A model generated the notes under the pieces. That model was not told the origin of the DNA. It saw only the letters and a list, made by a program, of their open reading frames with translations, and did no database searches. From Melastoma dodecandrum (taxonomy: Eukaryota > Streptophyta > Magnoliopsida > Myrtales > Melastomataceae), in the NCBI GenBank assembly GCA_029817715.1, contig JARUPY010000534.1:2234501-2298500 (forward strand): a stretch of DNA of 64,000 nt, in the 5' to 3' direction. The position numbers and the translations under genes are program-made. Position 1 is the stretch's first letter; the number at the start of each line of letters is the position of its first letter. Positions 33,171-45,478 of this stretch are shown in pieces.

Positions 33171-33910
33171 TTTCTGAGTCTATGTGGTTTGACCAAATTT
33201 CAATTGGCCTTTCCATTCCATCGTCCACAGGCTCGTTCTCTCTTGTGGTATCCTCCACGTTCAGACATGCAGACGGTGCGGTTAACCTCCCTTTCCAGTC
33301 ATCCTCATGTTCTAGGTGGTTCGATTCTTCGGAAACTTCCGGAGAGCTCGATTCTGATGGAGGCTGAGGGCGCGAGAATGACAGAGGTCTTCGATGTCGT
33401 CAACGAACTTGTTGCTTCCATAATGGCGGCTGCAGGTTATACTCCTGGAGGGACGAGGATTCAAATCCGGATTGGAGAGGCTGCTGTTGTGATTGCTGGG
33501 ACGCCGAGCACAGTTTGCCCAGGTCCGAGGAAAACAGAGGCGTGGCGACGGGGATGACGATGAGGTCAGAATAGAGGGGCAGCGGCACGGAGGAGGAGGA
33601 CGCTTCGGCAGCGGACGAGATGGTGGCATCGAGGAGGAGTTGACAGTGGCCGCTGCCGCCGCTGCTGCTGTTGGTGCTGCTGCTTGCCGCTGCCACTGCT
33701 GCTGCTGCTGCTGGAGGTGCTGGGGGGTGCTGGATCATCCCAAGCTGCTGGAGGGTGCTGGATCACCCCAAGCTGCTGGAGGGTGCGCTGCCGCTGCTGT
33801 GGTGTTGGCGCCTTTCCATTTCCTGGTGAGCATCCATAATTCTTTGAGCGGAAGATCTTGTAGCTCCCGCTTGTTACATCTCTCAGTCTCTCCAACATGT
33901 CAGTTCTGCT
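33171..33910 (-). other. Low-complexity Gln/Ser/Ala-rich coding-like fragment
   Basis: GCTGCTGCTG-rich on the plus strand (33655-33800); reads as Q-, A- or S-rich in the three minus frames (for example QQHQQQQRRQ). It includes the directly repeated phrase GCTGGAGGGTGCTGGATCA around 33715-33785. A minus frame then reads LEHEDDWKGRLTAPSACLNV and ERPIEIWSNHIDSEI with a stop upstream. I cannot assign a parent gene. Confidence 0.4.
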
Positions 33911-34561
33911 CTAACTCTCGTAATTGAAATCTGGCCTCCCGTTCCTCCGGCAGTCCACTTGGTCGCTTAGGAATGGACAGCCGTGCGCATTGTACATGGG
34001 ACTGTTGGTCGTATCGTGAACCCAACTACCGTCAAATACATCACAGCACTTAGCTTCTCCTTTCACGTTGTTGTCCTCTGTAGTGATTCCATTTTCCTCC
34101 TTTAGAGGCTCGTTCTTGACCTGCTGCAATGAATCCTCTGAAGTCTTATTCTTCATCGGCAGCCACGAGTCCTCTAAACTCACGTTCTTCACCGGGGGAA
34201 ACAAGTCATGTGAAGTCTCGTCCTTCACCAGCAGCGGCGAACCCTCCAGAGTCTCATTCATGTTGATAGCGGACATGTACTCTAAACTCCCGTTCTTCTC
34301 AGCATCGGTCAAACTCCCGTTCTTTGCATCGAGGAAAGGGCCTTCGAAAATCTCGTTCATCTCGGATTCATTTCTTGAAGAGGGGAAGATGTGGAACCAG
34401 GAAATAGAAATGGAGACAGCATCGTTGGGCTTCAACGATTCCTGGATGAGTTCACGGTTTCCCTGGTTGAGGTAAAGGAAGAGGACAACGGCTGTGACGA
34501 GGCTGACAACGGTGCAGGCCCTCCAGACGTTGTTGATGATGGGGGAGCTAACTTTCTCCAT
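33911..34561 (-). pseudogene. Trichome-birefringence-like (TBL/PMR5N) protein, N-terminal fragment
   Basis: 216 codons starting MEKVSSPIINNVWRACTVVS with a signal anchor (ACTVVSLVTAVVLFLYL). An Asn/Glu/Asp-rich stem with loose repeats (VKNVSLEDSWLPMKN, LQQVKNEPLKEENG) follows, then the diagnostic opening of the PMR5N domain, CCDVFDGSWVHDTTNSPMY and CPFLSDQVDCRRNGRPDFNY. It stops directly after that motif. The catalytic GDS- and DxxH-containing remainder of a wall-polysaccharide O-acetyltransferase is absent, and unrelated sequence follows, so it is truncated and not a functional transferase. Confidence 0.75.
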
Positions 34562-34589
34562 GGCGAGGTTCTTGAAAGATATCTAGAAT

Positions 34590-35448
34590 CAACGTGTCTG
34601 AAGATTTCATGCAACGTGTTGTCGCAGACGCTGCAACTCGAATAAACTTGCGGGTGGAATCCCAACTTCTCTCGGATTATAGATTCCGCGGTATCCCACT
34701 TGACGTCGTATTCGCTGATTTACATGTGACAGTCCACCAACGTGACCTGAGACTCGTATACGAATCGGCAGTCTTGAATCCTGAGAACATTCGCAACGTG
34801 GAGGTACGTCCTGCATTCCGCTCCCGAGATCCCTCGCGTGTAGAGCCCGTGGCCGTAGCTGGCGAACTTTCCCTCTTCTCTCTCGTCGTAATAGTTGAAA
34901 TTTTGGATGGGGTTGAGAGAGATCAGGTCACAGGATACTTGATCCACCAATGGTCGGTAGTTGTTCAAGGGATCAATCATCCCGCTACACCTGTGGTTCA
35001 CGGGGCGGACATCGAGGATTGCCCATATGATGTACGGCGGCATCTCACGTGGCATGAACACACATATTTTTAGGATCCCCGACCGTTGCAGCACTAGCTT
35101 TATGGGAGATCCACGTTTTATGGAGTCGTTCACTGCATTTAACGGATGTCGCGGACGCCGCCATGCTGGTTGCGAAAAATAAAAAAAGGAAACAGAATCA
35201 AAGTAGATAAATTCATCGAATTAAACAGAAGCAAATGAAAGAATTTACCGGATTGTCCGGTAACGCGAGTCGTGGACGGAGTTGTCGATCGTCTTGCATT
35301 CTAGGGGAAACGAGTTGGGGGTCGTGTCGGTGAACGAGGGGACGCTCGGCCGGCTGGGATAAAACCTGATGCAATTTCTAACGAGAAAATCGAAAAGAGA
35401 ACGCTACCTTGGTGATGATGACGGAGTCGTTAAGCATCTTCGACGACG
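34590..35448 (-). pseudogene. Fragment resembling a WAK/LRK10L-type receptor ectodomain
   Basis: Minus-strand coding-like pieces: MLNDSVIITK near 35440, RFYPSRPSVPSFTDTTPNSF near 35350, then KLVLQRSGILKICVFMPREM, CRTYLHVANVLRIQDCRF and, after a stop near 34725, ISEYDVKWDTAESIIREKLG and VYSSCSVCDNTLHEIF. The spaced cysteines and the aromatic-then-CxxC ending resemble the GUB_WAK/WAK-associated ectodomain of LRK10L-like kinases. No kinase domain is present. The assignment is tentative. Confidence 0.3.
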
Positions 35449-35519
35449 AAGCCTTTTGTCGTTGTTTTTTTTTTGTCTCCTCTCTCGGTGCTTGTATCTG
35501 TCTCTTAGTGTGTGTCCTC

Positions 35520-36480
35520 CCGGTCTAGCTATTTATTAATTTTATCAAATCTTTTTTTATGATTTTTCTCGTGTGGATTTTTGTTGATCTTTAATGATTT
35601 TCTATGTTTTTTTATTGATTTTCGAAAGATTTGCAAATTTTTTAGTGTTTTATGAAGATTTTCAATTTTTTAGTGTTTTTTGTAGAAAAAATTGGGTTAT
35701 GACAGGAGAGAGCCTGGCCAATCGCAAGCAGGGTCAGCACGACACTAAGCTGAAGTGTCGTGAATGGTTAGTGCCGGGAATATGGAAAGTTTTTCGTAAT
35801 TTACGAAATTCAATTACAACATTTCATACTTTACGAAAAAATTTTCTTCTATAAAAAAAAATTCGTTCTACCGATATGGGCTTCGTTAAATTTTACGAAG
35901 CCCAACTACAATATTTCATACTTTATGAAAAAGGTATGTACAAAAAAATTTTCGTACTTTACGAAATTATTTTCTTAAAATGTGTAATCGTAAAGTACCA
36001 AAAAATTTTGTAAAATTTAACAATAATTTTTTTGTAAAGTACGAAAAATCCTAAATGTGCTTAATAAATTTTTTTGTAAAATTTTAGGAAGTTCATATGA
36101 TATTTTTTCGTACTTTACTGAATTATTTTCATAGTTTATTAAATTATTTCTCGTGAAATACGAAAAAATTTTCGTATCCATGACACTTTCCACCTACGGC
36201 ACTTTAACCAAGCCCGGGTCTTCATATATTATTAGGCACCACGAACTCGTTATTTCATATAACCAGTTTATTTATATTCCATCACCTGTTGTAATCAGCG
36301 AGTCTCGAGTCACTTGTAGGGGCATTATTGGCGGCAGGGAGGATTTTGGGCATTTGGGAAAATGAAAAATTTTACGGAAAGGGAAAAGGGACATAAAAAA
36401 TATGTAAAAAAAGTTATTATTTGTTAAAAAATAAATAAAATTATTTTTCCTCGCTCTCAGATCACCTAAAAATTCCTCCC
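35520..36480. repeat. AT-rich region with reiterated TTTACGAAA/TTTCGTAAA motifs
   Basis: Between about 35785 and 36180 the complementary pair TACGAAA and TTTCGTA occurs more than ten times in both orientations (for example CGTAATTTACGAAATTC, CATACTTTACGAAAAA, CGTACTTTACGAAATT), so the sequence can fold on itself. No gene. Flanks are poly-T-rich. Confidence 0.55.
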
Positions 36481-36864
36481 TCCCATCACGCCTATGGCTG
36501 TGTTTGGAACCTTTTAGCGAGTAGGAAAAGCGAGGAAGGAAAATGAAAAATTACAATGATATAACACACTGTCGATCATTTTCATTTTCTTATATTTATT
36601 TCTTTTTCATGTTTTTTTTTTCTCTAATTCAACAAGCCTTCCAATAGAGTGGTATATCGTGATTTTGCTGAGCATTTTTAGAGTCTGGACAATTCTCAGT
36701 TGCATGGAGAAACACATCAATGACGACACACTATGGGCAGACCAGGAAGAGAAAGGGAAACTTACAGGACCCACACAAACACACACACAACAGACAGACA
36801 GAGGACAGACATTTCTCCACCTGAGAACTCCAGAATACAACATACGGTGTTCCTAAGAGCTGCT

Positions 36865-37387
36865 TCAGAGCAAGTAAGCATCGACCTCCTTGGCCATGGT
36901 TATCAAGAAGTCGAGCTGCGCATGGGGGTCGGGCACCCCCTCGCTCGCCTTCTCGTACTCCACGCTCCACTTCACGAAGCTCTTCGACCCTCCCTCCCCC
37001 AATACGAGTTGGATCGTGGCCTTGTAGCTCTTGAAGTACTTGGTGACCTCCCCTCCAATGATGTCGAACGTGATGGACATGTTCCTCTCATCTATCGCGT
37101 CTATCCTGTCCTTTGCCTCCACCGGTTCCCCTGATTAATCAGGACCAGTTCAGGAATCATTCGATCCATTTTTGTTCTTACACAACCCGCATCATCTTAC
37201 CTAGGAAGTAGGTCCAGAGGCGAACGGATCCAACGGAACTCCCATCGCCTTGGAGGACCTGAATGCTACGCAACTTCTGAGGGCTGATCTTTGGCATGAG
37301 GTCAATCTTGTTCTTGTAGACGTCAAACACCCTGTCGGGAGGGGACTTGATCTCGGCCTGGTGTTCGAGCTTGTGCAGCCGAGCCAT
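36865..37387 (-). CDS. Major latex-like protein (MLP, Bet v 1 superfamily), copy B
   Basis: Exons 37387..37201 (187 nt) and 37130..36865, phase 1, give 150 residues. It starts MARLHKLEHQAEIKSPPDRV, with the loop LQGDGSSVGSVRLWTYFLG and the C-terminal helix PHAQLDFLITMAKEVDAYLL. Gene structure matches copy A, but the proteins have diverged strongly, so the pair is not a recent tandem duplication. The role is inferred only at family level: a small ligand-binding cytosolic protein. An 18-G run (C on the coding strand) sits 61 bases upstream of the ATG. Confidence 0.9.
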
Positions 37388-39008
37388 CTTTCGTCAAAGG
37401 ACTCGCTGACTGTATGATTATGCCCAACACGACGAGTATCCTGAGTTGGGGGGGGGGGGGGGGGGAACCCGTGTCTTTATAGAAGCTTAAAGACGGATAA
37501 AAAATGGCATCCATGGGAAAGATGAGGGGAGAATGAAATTAGGAAAAGAGGCGATGGGGTCGACCTGCATCGGATTCTTTCAAAATATTTTCAATCTATA
37601 GTGAAAGTGAGCGACTGAATTTAGGGGGTGGGGGGCATAAATGCAATCGGGGGCTAGAAAAGCAAGAACAAGCTGATCCAGAAAAATGGAAGATGGTGAC
37701 CCCCTCCCCCCTGTACTTACACCCACCAAGTGATCACCCCAATGTCATAGTATCAACCCCAAAAGGCACACTCCACTACAGTCTCTCTTCACATCATTAA
37801 AGAGGGCATCATGAGGCATTATTGTCCACCGAGGCCTTGGAATGGACATGCAATTTGGCATATTCGGCCAAGAGACACATCCCCCCTCCCCACCACATAA
37901 TCAAGAGAAGAGCTTCATCTTAAAGCTAAAAGCATATCATATACTCTTTGGGTTTTCTTTTCCCCCATTTGTCGTTACCCCCTTCTAACCTTTTCTTTTT
38001 TTCCCTGGTAGATGAAAAGAGGAGGAATCTCTTTTGATATATGCAAAATGCAACACATCCCCACTCAACAGTTTCAAATTCCCAACGAGCCTTCTGATTC
38101 CCCAACCGGGCCAGCTTGTTTGGGCATAGTCAATGACAATGGCTTGTCAATTCAAACATCTAAATCAGGAATATCATGTATGTCTGCTTGCTCTCTGATG
38201 CAAGCTCACAACTAAGGCAGATAGATTAGACATCACATGACTTACCTTCCTTGTTATCCCTCTACTGCCCTTGTGATTCAATGCTAAAAGATCTTGTCAT
38301 TTCGGTTTCAATGGTCACTAATGTCCTCTAGAAGTGAGAATAAAATAACAGAGCATCATAGGCAAACCATTTAACTGACCACTTGGAATTATATCAAGTC
38401 TCAAACCCCCCCCCCCCCCTACTCCCCCAAGACGAAGATATAACTGATCATCCAACGAAAACAGACACAATCGCCAGTCAGAAAAGTACAGATGAGAAAT
38501 GCCTTTCTGTATTGAATGAGCTTAGTCTAGAATATATACACCATACAAAATAATTTAGGAAATAAAATAAACTAGTTAGCCGTAAGGCTTGTTCTCCATC
38601 TTCATGTCATGTAACTAAAGATATACCCATCCCAAATATATTGTTGTATTCATAATCATTTTATCGACTATACACATTGATTGGATGGACCACCTTCCCA
38701 AATACACATAGATGGTCTCCGTATAACCTATAACTACTCTAAGCCATGAATCTAACTTTCCCTCTCCCCTATTATTCATGCATCAAGCGAGTATAACGAC
38801 TCTTTCGCATTTCAGTCTCTTTCAACGCCTCACGAGCAGCATCTAGTTGATGTCTCCACTTGCTAGCCTCACCTATGATTTCATTACCCTCACAGGGGAT
38901 ATCTATCATAAGCTTCCCATTATGAGCTTGTTGGAACATGCTAGACGACTGACAAGGAAGCCGGAAAATAACACAGAATAAGGAACATACTTGGAAGACA
39001 GCTGTCTT
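37388..39008. other. Intergenic; MLP-B promoter and EamA 3' flank
   Basis: Contains the G run at 37448-37465 and a 14-C run at 38406-38419. No convincing gene; about the last 250 bases are likely 3' UTR of the EamA gene. Confidence 0.5.
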
Positions 39009-42000
39009 TCACTTCTCCAATATCTTTGAAATGTCTTTCTTAGAGCTGACAACAACTGGAGCTGAGGATAAGCTGCCTTTCTCATTCTGAATCCGCAAAC
39101 CATCATTCATTGTTTCGGTTGACTTCGCTGGAGGTAATGCCCCATACATTTGCACTGTCATACTGCCAACTGCCATAGATTGGATCATGCTATTAGAGAG
39201 AGATGCCAGCTCAAAACAACTCTTCTGTATCTCTGACATGAGTGACCACAATGAGTGTCCTAGCATTCCCCAATTCTAACAACTACAATGATAATGCAGT
39301 AAAACATGTCATTCTAAGAAATTCTAGGCAAGCAAATCAACTTTGCACCCAAAGAATGCCATGGATGCATCTACCTATTCACATAAAATGCACCTGGGCA
39401 AACGTAAAATAACCTCTGTATGAAGAAATGACGTATTATCTAGATTGGGTCATCTATGAGAGCAAGTCATAATTCTATCTTGGAATATTGATAATTTAGG
39501 GCAGTGGATCATGCCAAATGAATACTAGAGACAAAACTCATGATAATAATGAACTTCTGTACAACAGGAGAGGATTGTGATTACAGAAAAGATGAATTAA
39601 CACATTTATGGGACATAATGAAGACAACGTTGGTGTCACAGCACTCATTTTAGATTATTGCAGCAGTTTGTTATCTTACAACTGTGTCTCACTGCTGAGG
39701 TTGAGTTATTGTCATTTACTACTGGTGATATATAACACTCTGGGGAGAAAAAAGTAATCACCTATTGCACAAAATGAATGAGAATCAAAGGATAGAATCA
39801 AGGGGGCATGCTTAAGTCCATATATATCTGTATAATGAAGCTCAAATTGTAAATTCATAGGCAGAGAAATGAGTATATACGAACTGAGCTCCCTTTCAAC
39901 ATCATAGCTCTCATTTCTTAATTATAAACAAAATGAACGGAGAGATATCAAGGCAAACAGTCCAGTTGCCATAATCAGGGGTGAAGATCCATCAACATGA
40001 AAACATGAAATAAATGATTATACTAAAACCCCCATCTAATGTGGTGCATGTACCAAAGAGAAAAAAGGAATTCTGGAGGAAAAACATGGTTTGAGATAAG
40101 CATGCGACGGAATATGGAAGCGAAGAAGAGAAAATAAAAAACACCAGAATGAGAACTTTACCAAGTATAAGTGCAGCACCAATCCACCCGGAAATACCCC
40201 ATCTTTCCTCTAGAAGAAACCATGCAAAACAAGCACCCCAGATGGGTTCCAACCCATAAATTATAGCAGTTTCAGTGGCAGATACATCACGCATAGCAGC
40301 CATCTGTACAATACGCAACATAAGAGAGTCATATCTCCAGTAGAAATGTCTTTATCAGGCAATTGTTCCATTTCTTTGCCATATTTGCAAACAAGCAGAA
40401 TTCATGAATAAAAAAAGGACGTGACAAATAGCCAAAAGGCACAGGCAATATAGGTTATCGACCTATAGCATACATTTATGGTATACGCCTATACATGTAC
40501 TAGTTTTTGTATATAGGGTATACATAGCTTTTGAGTTGGTTTTTTTTTCAGAGGCATGCCCCTTGACTTTTGCAGCCTTTAATGGGTAATAACATTTTAA
40601 TTACCATATCTATATAGAGGGCATCGACCAGTCTCTCTAAGTCAATGATGAGATAGTGTATAAACGGGTTAAGGCTAAAAGTTGTCTTGACACTAGAGAT
40701 CCCCCGAAAGGGGATAAGATAATCGGGGATGATTTCACTAATATTTCCACCCTCCATCAAATCAGCCTTTTGCACCAGGAAGTCGTCTTGTACTCTTGTC
40801 TCCTTAATTGATCTATGAATTTAGGAAAGCTTGTTTCACATGGTGAACCCACATCAATGTTAACTTTAACCACTCTAGGATCTCATATTCAAAGAAGTTC
40901 CGCATCAGGGTGAACATTGGCGTAAATATTTAGTCACACATTCATCAAACATTTAATGCATTTTCTTTATAAGTTCCATACACAGGCACATTCCCCACTA
41001 CCCACACTGACCAGGGAGTGATTGGCACACGGAGGTCGTATATCGTTCCCCCAGATTTTTTGTTTTCAGGGAAGTCTTCCCTACAAATTAACATGAAAAG
41101 AAATCTAGAAAACATTAAAAAAAAGAGAACAAAAGGTTTCACTTCTAGCATTTAGATAAGCTAGCGGTACATATGGAAAGAGTTATGAAAGGAAAAATAT
41201 ACATTCTATATCCTCTTTGTAAGCTACTTTTAAATGGATTGCCAAGTCTTTCATTTGCATGATTTCCAACAATAGCCTTCTAAGCTACCTTTAATCCTAA
41301 ACAACTGCTTTTTCTCAAAAGTTATGATATCTTTGCTAATCAAAAGAAGCCAAGGGCACAGAGAATGTGGTTTGACTCCATCCACACACACCTTACTACA
41401 GTATACTATAGCAAGTGAGCTTATCTATTGTGAAGCATTCCCGACTTATGGGGTAAGATGAGTAATTAATTACCTATTGGAATGCAATCTTATGGTTGCC
41501 ACCTCAAAACATTATTTATTCTCATAAACCTGGATTAACTTATTGCATGAAAGCTCGCTCATATCCACTAATGTTGAACTCCACTGAGATGAGGGACTGA
41601 GTCACAATGATCTAACTTCATAAGCATTAAAAAAATGCCTGGAAAGTTTTAAAATTCACCAAACGACATGGGCTAGAATGTAAGGGCCTAGATAGACCTA
41701 TATATAAGTAAATATGCTAGATAAAACACGCTTCCAAGAATATGAGAACACATCAAATATCAGCTGCCAGGATAACCATAAGATATACAGCATAATTTGG
41801 ATGTGGCCAGACAAGTTTGAAATTCGTGTTTGAAGTAGGTAGAGAAAACTTAAGCAGCAGAATAAAAGGAAGGAGCATGATAATCAATGAAAATTCCATT
41901 GATTATTTCATTAAACGTCAACACAAAACGGCAAAGTGTACCTCCACCCATAAGCATAATCCAGTAGACAACACGCCTGTATAAATAGCTGCTACCCATG

Positions 42001-43549
42001 GAAACTGAAGCATCGACTCAAAAATCATTGCCCATGACCACGATAATGTAGTAGAATCTTGGACAACATCAGTAGAGCTTCCAAGGAAGAACCATGCAAT
42101 TGAAGAAAAGGCAACAACAAGAACCTGCAGCAGAGCAAAAGATCAGACTACACACTGAAAGAATCTCCCCTTTAATTTCTATGATATTGGCAGTAGATAA
42201 ATGAAATTGAACCTCATATCCAAGTAGAGGGAGGAACTTCTTTCTATCCGTCCTCCTAGAGATGTGCTCAGTTCGAAGCATATGGATGCCAAAGAACACC
42301 GCACTGAAGAAATTCAGAATATCTCCAACCTGAGATATAATTTCACGACGACTACATAAGACGATGAGCGTCCTGAAATTCTGTAAGGAGTAGTCCTGCT
42401 ATGAGCAGTGCTACTCTCAATACTACCGTGCAAATGAGAATTCCACTTACACATGGAGGAGATCCACTAGATTCCAGCATTCCAACCCCGATGATGGACA
42501 AAAATGACCCACTCCAAATATGAATAGGAACAAAAGCTCCAAGCATTCCATCAAGAATGGGAACTAGAATAACCTGAATGTATCAACGAAGTAGATCAAA
42601 AGGTCGACACGTGCTACCATAATAGAGCATACAGATTTTGCATTGTGATTTTGGTAAGTACAAGAGGGCGCTTACCGTGAACATTGAAAGAAAAGATGCA
42701 CGACCGGCATCAGATGTAAGCATGCCTAGTGCTTGTGAGATATACCCAAGACTAACCCAAAGGCCCAGCTCTAGACCATAATTACGGGTAATCGTGTCAT
42801 GCCTCCCCTTAATCATGAAAGGCACCAAAGGAATGGCAGAAGAAACAAATCTCACGACAGTAAACATCGCAGGATCTATGCTTGACTCCACCTCCTTGAG
42901 AACAGCAATCTCACTGGCTGCAAAGCCCAAACCACGAAATTATTCAGAAACCAGCGACTACAATACCGAGTACCAAACATCAGGCTTGGTCATCCAAAAC
43001 TAAAGAAACTGGTGGCAATAGATACGATTTCTCACGAAAGCACCCATGCAGAAGGAATAGATGCACCACAATTCCAATCAAATCAGTTCCTAATAAAACC
43101 AGTCCAGAACACCAAAATCCGACCAAACGAAGCAAATAAAAGTAGTTATGTATGACAGAGCGACCTACAGCTAGGGATAAGCACCCGCATTTCATCAGAC
43201 CAAGAAGGAAAAAGCAAGTTTCGCCCACACCGTAGATAAAAGTAACCAGGTTGAGCAGAACGATGCTCCTAACTTTCTTGGACCGGAAGAATGTCCTCCT
43301 CCCCAGCAACAACCCCTTCCCGAACAGCGACTTAAGATGTGAACTCAGCTTCCGTTTGTCGGCGTCCCCAAGGCTGCACCTCGCGGAGCGACGTACGGCC
43401 ATGACGCCAGTCGCCGCGCGATGAGATGAAAGGTGAGGGAAGGAGAGGGCGACGACACGGGGTCGTCGATGTTGGGTAGAGGAGAGGACGACGGCGGCGG
43501 CGTGGGACCATCCTCCCCTGGGCGGTACAGCAGCGACCGACGACGACAT
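39009..43549 (-). CDS. EamA-type drug/metabolite transporter, probably plastid-targeted
   Basis: Seven exons in consistent phase: 43549..43231, 42917..42676, 42573..42451, 42329..42213, 42124..41942, 40303..40162, 39259..39009; 458 residues. The first 80 residues are Ser/Arg/Ala-rich without acidic clusters, like a chloroplast transit peptide. The body holds two EamA repeats with several membrane segments: ASEIAVLKEVESSIDPAMFT, LELGLWVSLGYISQALGML, SDAGRASFLSMFTV, SGSFLSIIGVGMLESSGSPP, FSAVFFGIHMLRTEHISR, and RDVSATETAIIYGLEPIWGA, which continues into CFAWFLLEERWGISGW. The tail SLSSAPVVVSSKKDISKILE is soluble. Substrate is unknown; the family exports small metabolites. The acceptor of the last exon is the least certain junction. 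Confidence 0.85.
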
Positions 43550-45024
43550 GGAAGTGGGCGGCTGTTCCCAGCCGGGAACGAACAGAAATATCTAATCGGA
43601 CGCGGAAAGAGTCGGAGTGGAGAGGGCCCGCGTGTTTAATGCGGGGGGGAGTACCTTTCTTCTTTTGTTTCCTTCTCGGTCAGAATCTCCTTTCCCCAAT
43701 CAAATATAAATCGTACCATTCAAACGCGATAAATTACCGTATTTTGTCTTTAAAGTACGAAATGGGAAGGCCGGATTCAACGAGGAAGCCCAATATGTTT
43801 CATTGGGCCGTCGTTAAATTTAAGGAAAAGTCCCGGCCCAAATTAGACAGAAGTTTATGGGATCCAATAAGACATTTCGTACACACCAATTTTCTTTCCG
43901 ACATAAAAGATGAGTCTCTACATTGGATGTTTTGTTTTTTTGGTTCCTTCCAAACGTCTTTCTTGCTATTCATGGGATGTCTCATCCTCCTCGGCCAGCT
44001 TCAAGCCAAATGTATAAGACTCATTCCCAGGTTATCCTTCCTTTTTCTTCCTCTGTGGTTTAGCATGAAGACATTTTCCTTATTTAGTTGTGATATCGCG
44101 TTTCTGGAATAAACCCAGTTGAGCTGGCCTCCAGCCAAACCTCGCCGTTTCTTCTGTCTTTCTTGCTATACATGGCCCGGTGAAACCAATAATCAGAATC
44201 GACAAGATTTTGTCTCCCTGTTCATTCCACGTCCCTCTCAGATCATGGAGATTATCAGTCCAAAAAGCTTGACAGAAATTTTTGTTAGCTTTGAGAAGGG
44301 TTAGGGCCGCGTAGCTAGATATTGCCGGCTTAGAGCATGCTGGGCACAAATTCGTCGACTTATCCCATGTGTCCACCGTGCACGTTGGTGCCCAGCAATG
44401 CCCCATGCGCCCCCTTCGTGCTGGAGGAAGTTGGCCAGCATGGGGATTTCTGTCAGGAAACTCAGAAGAGTTCAGGGAAATACATGTGACTTTTGACTCC
44501 ATGTGATTTCACACCGCAGGAAGAACCTGAACATGAAGCTCTATGCTAAAATTCTTTAGTAGGAGTAGGAGGTGCCTCAGCTATGTTATCATTCCTCAAG
44601 AGGGAAGCTGAGGAGATTTCTTAGATGGGTTGGCTGTACGATGATAGCTCCTACAACCGGTGTAAGTGGCTATGCAGAACGATATCCTAAATGTTTTTGA
44701 TAAGTAATACCATAAATGTTTTAGCGAATGCTCTTGAGGATTTTCAATTCATCATCATGTTCCCTTTTCCTGATTAGAAGATTAGACAATAGCATATCAA
44801 CAACTAGCAAATTATTTTACTGGAGGAAGGAATGATGAGGTTGTCCACCTAAGTGGAAGTCGCTAAACATTTGGCTATTTAGAACAGCGGTATGTTTCAA
44901 AGGAGTTGTAAAACTACAGAAACTGTGTAGTCATATTACTTCATTTGTCTTGCATCCTCCCGGTACTCGGTGGGGCTTATTGCCTAATCTGTATGCATTG
45001 ATGTTCATAGTGTCTTTCTCCAGC
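43550..45024. other. Intergenic; nothing recognised
   Basis: No motif-bearing frame on either strand. The first ~80 bases are probably the EamA 5' UTR/promoter. Confidence 0.45.
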
Positions 45025-45478
45025 CATTAGGCACGAGAACCCCAAAGTGTCGATGGCAGCATCAGTTCTTATCCTTCCTGTTCAACCCCAGAATGGTCAC
45101 CGCAGTTCGCATGGGGCTCATGGAGGTAACTTGGCTATACAACTTTCTAAAACATTGGATTTGGAGATGAATTTGTTTTCAAAATCACCATCTCATCCTA
45201 TGGGATATTATTTTTCGAGTTGAGATTTTGTTGTACCCATGTTAAGATCTCACCTTGGGATGTTATTGCCCCACTTTTATATGGCAGATATCATTTGCCA
45301 AAAATGCACTGGAAGATCCAGGACTAAGAATGGCTCATACCATGCCTAAGATGTCATCTTTGCTTGGTGGAGCCTTGTTTACTGCGGATGACATATTTCC
45401 CTGGACACCGTATCTTCACGCTGCTTGGCACTTGCTGCTGCTGTTGGTGTGGGCACATGTAACAAGCTTTGGGAGTAG
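45025..45478 (+). pseudogene. Remnant of an unrecognised plant membrane-protein gene (two exons, one frameshift)
   Basis: Exon 45025..45125 (reading RWQHQFLSFLFNPRMVTAVR and MGLME) splices in phase to 45288 onward (ISFAKNALEDPGLRMAHTMP, SSLLGGALFTADDIFPWTPY). A single missing base in GGCACTTGCTGCTG near 45430 shifts the frame; restoring alignment gives HLAAAVGVGTCNKLWE and a stop at 45476-45478. Coding character is strong, but I cannot name the family, and upstream exons were not found. The gene is probably a decayed C-terminal remnant. Confidence 0.45.

Noticed and set aside
33456..33475. tRNA-like T-loop string (GGATTCAAATCC)
   Set aside because: No matching acceptor, D or anticodon arms around it; it lies in the low-complexity fragment.
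40548..41170. Possible TE fragment within the long EamA intron
   Set aside because: No recognisable protein motif, terminal repeat or TSD; kept as plain intron.
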